Shown: positions 6,069 to 12,452 of the stretch, one piece after another
How positions within the stretch are numbered: the stretch's first letter is position 1
How the letters are laid out: each line of letters starts with the position of its first letter
Source: Christensenella sp. UBA7868
Lineage (GTDB): Bacteria > Bacillota > Clostridia > Christensenellales > UBA1242
Assembly: GCA_002501285.1 (NCBI GenBank)
Contig: DLSG01000034.1
Location: 1-12,452, forward strand
DNA: 12,452 nt
Direction of reading: 5' to 3'
The notes under the pieces: model-generated
The model's database searches: none
Seen by the model: only the letters and a program-made list of their open reading frames with translations
What the model was told of the DNA's origin: nothing
Program-made: the position numbers and the translations under genes

Positions 6069-9000
6069 ATGGCGTTGTATAATACAGCGGATTACAAATT
6101 GATTTATGTGTTTTCTATTCCCGACGAAGCACATAATGGATTGGTAAAAGTCGGTGAAGCAACAATACATACAATGCTGTCGCTTGATGATTTGAAACCG
6201 AATTGTCAAGCATTAAGAGATGCTGCAGATAAAGGGAGAATAAAAGATTACACATTTACCGCCGGTATTAAGGTTGACCTTTTATGGGCGGAGTTGGCAA
6301 TCCGCACGAAAAAAGATACCCTTAATGGCGTGCAGATAACGACGATACAAGGTTTCAGAGATCATGACGTTCATAACGTTTTAAAAAACAGCGGGATAAA
6401 AACCTCTTACCCGAACGGCATTAAAAATCGCGAATGGTTTGAATGTAATGCGGAAACGGCAAAAAATGCAATTAAAGCGGTAAAAGAATGTCGTGCGTTT
6501 TTATCGGAAAACGATAAAAAAATCGTAGTGAACGCTCCTGAAATTAAACTTCGTGATGAACAAAAAGACGCAGTAGATAAAACATTAACAATTTTTAAAA
6601 CCGGAGATAAAATGCTCTGGAATTGTAAAATGCGCTTTGGCAAAACGTTAACAGCTTATGAGCTTATAAGACGAGGCGGTTTTCAAAAAACGATAGTTGT
6701 AACACACCGCCCCGTAGTAGAGCAAGGCTGGGAAGAAGACCACGCTAAGCTTTTCGGAAAAAACAGTGATCATGTTTTTATGAAAAAGCAGGATCTTTCT
6801 TATTCCGAAGATTATTTTGATTATAATTCGGACATAAAGAATGACGTCGCATTAAAAAATGCAAAAAATACCGGTGAGCATTTTACATATTTTGCTTCAA
6901 TGCAGGATTTGCGCGGCTCAAAACGTGCCGGAGGAAAATTTGATAAAAATAATGCCGTGTTCGATATGGATTGGGATTTAATAATCTATGACGAAGCGCA
7001 CGAAGGCACTCAAACAGATTTAGGACAAAAAGTTCAAAGTTTATTAGAAACCGAAAAAGATGGCAAAAAGCCTAAAATACTCGAACTTTCCGGAACTCCG
7101 TATAATATTATGGACAAGTATGACGATAATGTTTATACTTGGGATTATGTTATGGAGCAAAGAGCTAAGGAAGAATGGAATAGCAAGCATCCGGATGAGC
7201 CGAATCCGTATGCTGATATGCCGAGAATGAATATTTTTACATTTGATATGAGCGAATCTATTCCGACTTCGTACCGCTACGAAACTGAAACATCGGCGTT
7301 TAATTTCAGGGAGTTCTTCCGTGTTTGGACAGGCGATGCAGAGAAAGATTACCGCCCTGTTCCAGAAGGAAAAAATATCGGCGATTTTGTTCATGAAGAT
7401 GATGTTATCTCATTCCTTAATTTAATTACTGCTGATAGTGCAGATTCAAAATATCCTTTTGCCACCGACGAGTATAGAAGAGAATTTAAACATACTTTCT
7501 GGATGGTTCCGGGAGTAAAAGAAGCGAGAGCTCTTTCTGCAGTTTTAAAGAAACATCCGGTATTTATGCATTATCAGATTGTAAACGTTGCCGGCGACGG
7601 CGATAAGGATGAAGAAATGCCGTATGATAATGCGTTGAAACTAGTACAATCGGCAATTAAAACAAACGATTTTACTATTACTATTTCGTGTGGAAAACTT
7701 ACTACCGGCGTAACGGTAAAAGAATGGTCGGCGGTAATGATGCTTACGGGTTCTGCAACTACGGATGCCAAGGGGTATATGCAGACTATATTCCGCGTTC
7801 AGTCTGCAGGACAAATCGACGGAAAGCAAAAAGAAAATTGCTATGTTTTTGATTTCGCGCCGGACAGAGCGTTAAAAGTTATATCCGACGCGCATAGACT
7901 TTCAGATAAAGGCAAAAGCTCAGATAAAAAATATAAAGACGTACTTACTCTTTTTATGAATTATTGCCCTGTAATTGCAATCAGCGGCACAAAAATGGAA
8001 CCGTATAATGCGAATTCTCTTATGCGTCAGGTAAAACGTATAAGTGTTGATGCTGCTATAAAATCAGGTTTTGAAGATGATTCCATTTATAAAATTGACG
8101 CCGGAATCGTAATGGACGAGAGCGACAAACAATTCTTTGAAGCCTTAAAGGCTCGCTTGAATGCGCATGCAAAAACTAAAAGGGAAACAAAAGTTACGAT
8201 TGCCGACAACGGACTTTCCGACGAAGATTATAAAAAAGCCGTAGCAATCGAACATAAACCTGCTAAAAATCTTACGCCGGAAGAAATTGCATTAAAAGAA
8301 AAATTAAAAGCGCAACGTAAACAGCAGCAGGCATTTTTCGGCTTGCTTCGTAATATCTCTATTCGTTTGCCGCTTTTAATTTACGGCGCAGACGTTCCTT
8401 TGACCGAGAGCTTACCTCTTGAAAAATTTATCGAAATAGTAGACGACGAATCCTGGAAAGAATTTATGCCGCAGGATGTAGATAAACTTTTATTCAAGCG
8501 CAGTATAAAATATTTCGATGAAGACGTGTTGATGGCGGCGGGACTCAGAATTAGAAGACTGGCAAAGCAAGCCGACGAATATCCTCCCACAGAAAGAGTA
8601 AAACGTATCACCGAAATTATCGGTCATTTTCGTAATCCCGATAAAGAAACCGTTCTTACCCCGTGGCGCGTGGTAAATATGCACCTGAGCGATACTATCG
8701 GTGGCTATTGTTTTTTGAATGAACAATTCGATGCAAAAGATCCGTTAGAAGAACCTCGGTATGTTTCGCAAGGAGATGTAACCGAAGAATTGTTTGGAAA
8801 TAAAAACAGTAAAATCCTTGAGATTAACTCGAAATCGGGATTATACCCGCTTTACGTCGCTTACTCTATGTATCGCAGTCGTTTAACAAAGAAGGAAGAA
8901 GAATATAATCCAGAAGAATTGTCTGCACTTTGGAACAGCGTTTTAAAAGATAACGTTTTTGTACTTTGTAAAACAACGATGGCAGAGAAAATAACAAAAC

Positions 9001-10160
9001 GTACCCTTGCGGGATTTACAGATAATTATACAAATACTCATTATCAACCGCACTTACTTGAACGTATGCAGGAAGATATGTCTTGGGTTGTTAAAAAGAT
9101 TACAAACCCCGCAGTATGGGGAAAGGAAGGTGAACGTATGAAATTTGACGCAATTGTCGGAAATCCGCCTTATCAAACAGAAGGTAAAGGAGATAGTAAT
9201 GCTAAAAATTCTATTTACCATTTATTTATTGATTTAGGTACAAAAATTTCTGATGTGTGTACTTTGATTCACCCAGCAAGATTTTTGTTTAATGCAGGTA
9301 ACACTCCTCAAGATTGGAATGAAAAAATTCTCAACGACGAACATTTTTCCGTTGTTGAATACTTTGCAGATAGTTCTTTAGTTTTTCCGACCGTGGATAT
9401 CAAGGGCGGCATAGCAATATCGCTTTATAATAAAAATAAAAAATTCAAACCTATACATATTTTTACGGCAATAAATGAACTTACGACAATTTTAGATAAA
9501 GTTGGACCTTCAACAACTAATAATAGCTTAAGTGAAATAATCACTAATAGAGGTATTTACAAATATGCGGATTTAGCTTATTCTGAAAATCCTGAAATAA
9601 TGAAAAATACAGCAGATAGACGTATTGCTCCAAGTGCTTTTGAAAGGATGCCAGAGTTGTTTACGGCAAATAAACCATCAAATAAATATGACTATATTCA
9701 AATGCTTGGGAATATCAAAGGCGAACGAGTATATCGTTGGTTTAGAAAAGATTATATCTTACCGACTGAAAATTTGAATGTTTATAAAGTACTCGTTCCT
9801 AAGGCTAATGGATCAGGGGCAATAGGAGAAGTATTATCTACGCCGTTGATCGGCGCGCCGTTGATCGGCTTCACTGAAACATATATTTCTATTGGCTCTA
9901 CCAAAAATGAATCTGAAGCAGAAGCAATTTTAAAATATGTAAAAACAAAATTTGCAAGAACTATGCTTGGAATATTAAAAGTTACACAAAATAATCCCAA
10001 GGAAACTTGGGCTTATGTACCAATGCAAGATTTTACGGCTAAATCAGATATTGATTGGTCAAAACCCGTTTCCGAAATTGACAAGCAACTTTACAAAAAA
10101 TATGATCTTGATGATTCCGAAGTTGCTTTCATTGAATCAATGATTAGACCTATGGAGTAA
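6069..10160 (+). CDS. GIY-YIG-like nuclease / SF2 helicase / Eco57I-like N6-adenine methyltransferase fusion (restriction-modification enzyme)
   Basis: This is a 1363-aa single-chain enzyme. Residues about 8-145 resemble a GIY-YIG (T5orf172-like) nuclease: LIYVFSI (11-17), VKVGEA (27-32) and REWFE (121-125). A helicase follows: LRDEQ (161-165, Q-motif region), Walker A variant MRFGKT (188-193), THRP (212-215), DEAH box (308-311), SGTP (341-344), and motif VI-like QTIFRVQSAGQ (572-582). A methyltransferase follows: motif X VLTPWRVVNMHL (862-873), motif I ILEINSKSGLYPLY (916-929) and motif IV NPPY (1032-1035). Residues about 1040-1363 should be the target-recognition region. The domain order matches type ISP enzymes, which translocate along DNA and cut, but with GIY-YIG where those carry an Mrr-like nuclease. 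GGAGG at 6055-6059 supports this start. A classical GIY-YIG arginine just after the VKVG motif is not obvious, so cutting activity is uncertain. The recognition region is AT-richer and holds a tandem duplication. Confidence 0.85.
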   Translation: MALYNTADYKLIYVFSIPDEAHNGLVKVGEATIHTMLSLDDLKPNCQALRDAADKGRIKDYTFTAGIKVDLLWAELAIRTKKDTLNGVQITTIQGFRDHDVHNVLKNSGIKTSYPNGIKNREWFECNAETAKNAIKAVKECRAFLSENDKKIVVNAPEIKLRDEQKDAVDKTLTIFKTGDKMLWNCKMRFGKTLTAYELIRRGGFQKTIVVTHRPVVEQGWEEDHAKLFGKNSDHVFMKKQDLSYSEDYFDYNSDIKNDVALKNAKNTGEHFTYFASMQDLRGSKRAGGKFDKNNAVFDMDWDLIIYDEAHEGTQTDLGQKVQSLLETEKDGKKPKILELSGTPYNIMDKYDDNVYTWDYVMEQRAKEEWNSKHPDEPNPYADMPRMNIFTFDMSESIPTSYRYETETSAFNFREFFRVWTGDAEKDYRPVPEGKNIGDFVHEDDVISFLNLITADSADSKYPFATDEYRREFKHTFWMVPGVKEARALSAVLKKHPVFMHYQIVNVAGDGDKDEEMPYDNALKLVQSAIKTNDFTITISCGKLTTGVTVKEWSAVMMLTGSATTDAKGYMQTIFRVQSAGQIDGKQKENCYVFDFAPDRALKVISDAHRLSDKGKSSDKKYKDVLTLFMNYCPVIAISGTKMEPYNANSLMRQVKRISVDAAIKSGFEDDSIYKIDAGIVMDESDKQFFEALKARLNAHAKTKRETKVTIADNGLSDEDYKKAVAIEHKPAKNLTPEEIALKEKLKAQRKQQQAFFGLLRNISIRLPLLIYGADVPLTESLPLEKFIEIVDDESWKEFMPQDVDKLLFKRSIKYFDEDVLMAAGLRIRRLAKQADEYPPTERVKRITEIIGHFRNPDKETVLTPWRVVNMHLSDTIGGYCFLNEQFDAKDPLEEPRYVSQGDVTEELFGNKNSKILEINSKSGLYPLYVAYSMYRSRLTKKEEEYNPEELSALWNSVLKDNVFVLCKTTMAEKITKRTLAGFTDNYTNTHYQPHLLERMQEDMSWVVKKITNPAVWGKEGERMKFDAIVGNPPYQTEGKGDSNAKNSIYHLFIDLGTKISDVCTLIHPARFLFNAGNTPQDWNEKILNDEHFSVVEYFADSSLVFPTVDIKGGIAISLYNKNKKFKPIHIFTAINELTTILDKVGPSTTNNSLSEIITNRGIYKYADLAYSENPEIMKNTADRRIAPSAFERMPELFTANKPSNKYDYIQMLGNIKGERVYRWFRKDYILPTENLNVYKVLVPKANGSGAIGEVLSTPLIGAPLIGFTETYISIGSTKNESEAEAILKYVKTKFARTMLGILKVTQNNPKETWAYVPMQDFTAKSDIDWSKPVSEIDKQLYKKYDLDDSEVAFIESMIRPME
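9841..9869 (+). repeat. 15-bp in-frame tandem duplication in the target-recognition region
   Basis: CGCCGTTGATCGGC occurs at 9841-9854 and again at 9856-9869, a 15-bp period. It encodes PLIGA-PLIGF (residues 1259-1268). The patch is GC-rich and surrounded by AT-rich sequence. A 15-bp unit can be gained or lost without a frameshift. Confidence 0.8.
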
Positions 10161-10197
10161 ACCGGATTAGTATTACTACGAAAATTTAAATATGTTT

Positions 10198-10226
10198 TTG
10201 ATGTAAAAAGTCAAAAAAAATACAAG
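10198..10226 (+). promoter_or_regulatory. weak candidate promoter for tcmP
   Basis: TTGATG (10198-10203), 17 bp, TACAAG (10221-10226), each 4 of 6 to consensus. It lies in the 99-bp gap between the restriction gene and tcmP, where no terminator is visible. Sequence this AT-rich gives chance matches. Confidence 0.3.
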
Positions 10227-10259
10227 TAAAATAATTAAATAAAAATGGAGAGGGGTAAA

Positions 10260-11468
10260 ATGGCAAGTACAAAGGAGTTTTTTAAACAGAAAAAAGAATG
10301 GTCTCATTATAAAGATGAATTGTTAGGTTCTTATATTTTACCGTATTTTAATAAAGTTATGAGTACAAAAGTCCCTATCGTATACATTGACGGTTTTGCT
10401 GGAAAAGGTAAATTCGATGATGGAACTGTTGGCTCGCCTTTATTAGTAAAAGACAAAATATATCAGGCGCGTAAAATTTCAAAATACGATACTAATATTG
10501 AAGCGTATTTTGTTGAATCGGCTTATGCTGATGCTTTAGTATCAAATCTTAAAGATTCAACAATGCACGTTATCAAAGGCAATTACCGCACGACAGTGCC
10601 TAATATATTGAATAATAATGTAAATAAAAATATATTTTTATATGTTGATCCCTTTGGTATTAAATATTTGGATTTTTCTATTTTTTCTGGATTAAATACA
10701 AGAAAATATCGTTCAGTAGAACTATTGCTTAACTTTAATTCATTCGGATTTATTAGGGAAGGATGTCGATTATTGAAAATGGATGTAAAATCAGACGTTG
10801 ATGATATTCCCGAATTTTCCATTGAAGGCGATGATTTGAAAAATGATATTCAAAACATGAATGGGATTGCTAATGGAACTTATTGGCAACAAATTTTAAA
10901 AAATTATAACGCTGGAAAGATTGACATATTTCAAGCAGAAGAAATGTTTTTGAAACAGTATATAATTGAATTGAAAAAGACTTTTAACTATGTGTGTAAA
11001 ATTCCGATACGATACTCAAAATCCCAGCTTTCAAAATATCAAATGATATTTGCTACCAACAATAAGCATGGTATATTATTGATGGCAGATAATATGATTG
11101 CATGTAATAATGAAATGTCTTTACATATTAATAACGGTCAGCCCAGTTTATTTGATTATGAATATAGTTCGGGCAACTGTTTAAATTTTATAGAAGAACT
11201 ATTGCCTACTTGTTTTACCGAATTAAAAGAATTTTACTATAATATTTATAACGAAAAGGGATTCTTGTATTTAACAAAAGATATGAATAATGCAATAAAG
11301 CAACTTGAAGAAAATGGACTTGTTAAAAGAGAAGTTTTTGCAGATGAGATTCCACTTCGTGTTGAATATTCTCTAACCGAACTTGGCGAAAAAATGAGAC
11401 CTATAATAAACGCACTAGCCGACTGGGGAAACATTTATAAAAAAGAATATAAAAAACAAGAAAAATAG
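10260..11468 (+). CDS. tcmP: three-Cys-motif partner protein TcmP with HxlR-like C-terminal winged helix
   Basis: I chose ATG 10260 (402 aa) over the in-frame ATG 10245 because the Shine-Dalgarno sequence GGAGAGGGG (10247-10255) lies between them and is correctly spaced only for 10260. TcmP proteins are known by being encoded beside three-Cys-motif (DUF5131) proteins, as here. The N-terminal half looks like a Rossmann or methyltransferase-like fold: PIVYIDGFAGKG (39-50, glycine-rich loop), AYFVES (82-87, acidic end of the second strand), LYVDPFGIK (127-135) and LLLNFNSFGF (155-164). Residues 341-392 (NNAIKQLEENGLVKREVF, then VEYSLTELGEKM and LADWG) match the wing and C-terminal helix of HxlR-type transcription regulators, without the usual redox cysteine. 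The stop codon lies in the stem of the terminator shared with the convergent partner. The biochemical role is not established. Confidence 0.83.
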   Translation: MASTKEFFKQKKEWSHYKDELLGSYILPYFNKVMSTKVPIVYIDGFAGKGKFDDGTVGSPLLVKDKIYQARKISKYDTNIEAYFVESAYADALVSNLKDSTMHVIKGNYRTTVPNILNNNVNKNIFLYVDPFGIKYLDFSIFSGLNTRKYRSVELLLNFNSFGFIREGCRLLKMDVKSDVDDIPEFSIEGDDLKNDIQNMNGIANGTYWQQILKNYNAGKIDIFQAEEMFLKQYIIELKKTFNYVCKIPIRYSKSQLSKYQMIFATNNKHGILLMADNMIACNNEMSLHINNGQPSLFDYEYSSGNCLNFIEELLPTCFTELKEFYYNIYNEKGFLYLTKDMNNAIKQLEENGLVKREVFADEIPLRVEYSLTELGEKMRPIINALADWGNIYKKEYKKQEK

Positions 11469-11496
11469 CACTAGTTAAATCTAATGCTATTTTTTT
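11463..11496. terminator. bidirectional rho-independent terminator between tcmP and its convergent partner
   Basis: AAATAGCACTAG (11463-11474) pairs with CTAATGCTATTT (11481-11492) with one mismatch, around a 6-nt loop. A run of seven T follows on the plus strand (11490-11496), and AAAAA (11461-11465) gives a T tract on the minus strand. The tcmP stop (11466-11468) is inside the stem. Confidence 0.85.
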
Positions 11497-11505
11497 ATTA
11501 AAAAT

Positions 11506-12249
11506 TTATAGAAACATTTTTTCTAATTCGTGTTGTATTTCTTCGGCACATTTTATTTGTTCGTTAAGGTTCCATTTGCCAATATTTTTGCCATCTTTTA
11601 TGAATTTTGAACCACATTGATGAAAGTAAAATTCTATATTTCTTGATTTTGCTTGCAAAAACAAATCTTTTACCCATTCATATTTAATTGGTCTTACAAC
11701 TGCACTTGGAGCCATTTCTCCACCAACATTAACTGATTTTATGAGGCTTGTGTCTAAATATTTGTCAAGTTTCATTTCTCCTATAAGTGGGGAACAAAAT
11801 ACTTCTCTATGTTTTAATGGTGCATCTAATAAATAAGGCAACCTTTTGTCTGCCATTTCTTGATTTTTAATTGAAACAATTAAATAAAAATTATCCCAGC
11901 CATCACCCCAGTCAGGTGGCAAACATTGTTTTATTCTTTCTGGTCTTTTTGTTATGGTTACAAAAATGCAATCTTTTCTTCTTCTAATTGTATCCCAACA
12001 ATCTTTTCTCCACTCATCAGCTTCTTCAATAAAAAAGTCTGATGAAAAACATAGTTTTACAACAGAGTTTGGTGGGCAATTTTTATCTTTTAATTCAAAA
12101 GTTGTTTTGCCTTTTTCAACTATGGTTGTATCTCTGCCATATCTATTATCCATACTATACACAAATCAATTTTTGCAACCAGCACTCACTTTTTTGCAAC
12201 CATGCCAAGGATTCCAAACAACAGCATTTAAAACTTTATCATTTTGCAT
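11506..12249 (-). pseudogene. three-Cys-motif radical-SAM-like protein (DUF5131, phage Gp37/Gp68-like), in-frame TGA at the third Cys
   Basis: Reading from ATG 12247-12249 gives WNPWHGCKKVSAGCKN and then TGA (12166-12168), after which the same frame continues FVYSMDNRYG to a TAA at 11506, 247 codons in all. The family motif is C-x6-C-x2-C, the presumed ligands of a radical-SAM-like Fe-S cluster; here Cys18 and Cys25 are present and codon 28 is TGA instead of TGC or TGT. Everything downstream looks normal for the family: SDFF (70-73), ITKRPER (99-105), PPDWGDGWDN (111-120), VGGEM (175-179) and FHQCG (209-213). A good promoter precedes the full-length start, while a restart at GTG 12162 has no ribosome site and would lack the cluster motif. 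It faces its expected partner tcmP. Most simply this is a nonsense-mutated gene. Selenocysteine insertion is the alternative, but I see no convincing SECIS hairpin after the TGA. Confidence 0.8.
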
Positions 12250-12269
12250 AATTTCGTATCCGTAAGTTT

Positions 12270-12297
12270 ATTATAACATATTTTAACATTTTCTCAA
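12270..12297 (-). promoter_or_regulatory. promoter of the three-Cys-motif gene
   Basis: On the minus strand, TTGAGA (12297-12292), a 16-bp spacer, and TATAAT (12275-12270) with an extended TG (TGTTATAAT). The predicted start is near 12263, leaving a leader of about 14 nt before ATG 12249. The extended -10 is identical to the one at 288-296. Confidence 0.7.
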
Positions 12298-12300
12298 TCA

Positions 12301-12429
12301 TTATCCGTTTGATAAGCACTTTTTTTTGTTTAACGACTTTAATATTACACAATCCAAGTAAAAAGCAATATTTCTTTTGTCTAGTTTCTTGCCAATCTTC
12401 AATATATCAAAATTTGAAATATAAAAATC
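12301..12429 (-). other. short open frame, possible gene remnant
   Basis: Between a TAG (12430-12432) and a TAA (12301-12303) a minus-strand frame stays open for 42 codons, reading DFYISNFDILKIGKKLDKRN and onward to a lysine-rich end. There is no ATG and no ribosome site; a TTG is the only plausible start. It stops just before the promoter of the three-Cys-motif gene. It may be the decayed end of a gene outside the window or chance in AT-rich DNA. I recognise no family, and see nothing else in 12298-12452. Confidence 0.2.
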
Positions 12430-12452
12430 CTAGTGTTGTAAATTAAAAAGTT

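Noticed and set aside
12110..12168. SECIS element supporting selenocysteine at the TGA
   Set aside because: By eye only a 5-bp AU-rich stem with a 25-nt loop forms close to the TGA, and a second 5-bp stem (AGUUG/CAACU) is more than 40 nt away. Neither has the compact loop with a conserved G that is expected, so Sec is kept only as an alternative.
12170..12205. Direct repeat GGTTGCAAAAA around the three-Cys motif
   Set aside because: Both copies are explained by the coding of the two conserved Gly-Cys-Lys words of the motif, so no separate element is needed.
11954..12265. Plus-strand frames over the three-Cys-motif gene
   Set aside because: They are antisense to a clearly conserved coding frame and have serine- and phenylalanine-rich low-quality translations without ribosome sites.

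Overview
This window is a defence island from a low-GC bacterium. AT-rich codon use, purine-rich Shine-Dalgarno sites, and two TTGA-type promoters with extended TGnTATAAT -10 boxes suggest a Clostridia-like member of the Bacillota. That placement is an inference; an AT-rich spirochaete or another low-GC lineage is not excluded. TGA is used as an ordinary stop (genes ending at 4420 and 6067), so the standard code applies.

Layout, left to right: a rho-independent terminator closing an upstream gene (51-78); five 20-21 bp direct repeats (135-235); a strong promoter (268-296); and an AlbA_2/Schlafen-type ATP-binding protein with a C-terminal winged helix (327-1751), a plausible regulator. Next comes a complete insertion sequence (1785-3460) with terminal inverted repeats, its own terminator, and a perfect 12-bp target duplication. 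It carries a DDE transposase on the minus strand. The element sits 15 bp upstream of a compact type I CBASS operon: a cGAS/DncV-like nucleotidyltransferase (3488-4420) overlapping by 4 bp a two-transmembrane, beta-barrel effector of the Cap15 (S-2TM-beta) kind (4417-5016).

A two-gene restriction-modification cassette follows: a 328-aa methyltransferase-like subunit (5081-6067), then after 1 nt a 1363-aa protein (6069-10160) that joins a GIY-YIG-like nuclease domain, an SF2 helicase, an Eco57I-like N6-adenine methyltransferase with NPPY, and a target-recognition region. The layout resembles type ISP enzymes with a different nuclease module. The recognition region is markedly more AT-rich than the rest and holds a 15-bp in-frame tandem duplication.

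The right end holds a convergent pair sharing a bidirectional terminator: TcmP (10260-11468, with an HxlR-like winged-helix tail) and its usual partner, a three-Cys-motif radical-SAM-like protein (DUF5131, phage Gp37/Gp68-like; 12249-11506, minus). In the partner the third cysteine codon of the C-x6-C-x2-C motif is TGA. That is either a nonsense mutation at the key residue or, less likely, a selenocysteine codon. A good promoter precedes the full-length start.

CBASS (abortive infection by cyclic-nucleotide signalling) and the restriction cassette are expected to act as independent anti-phage layers. The role of the TcmP pair is unknown.
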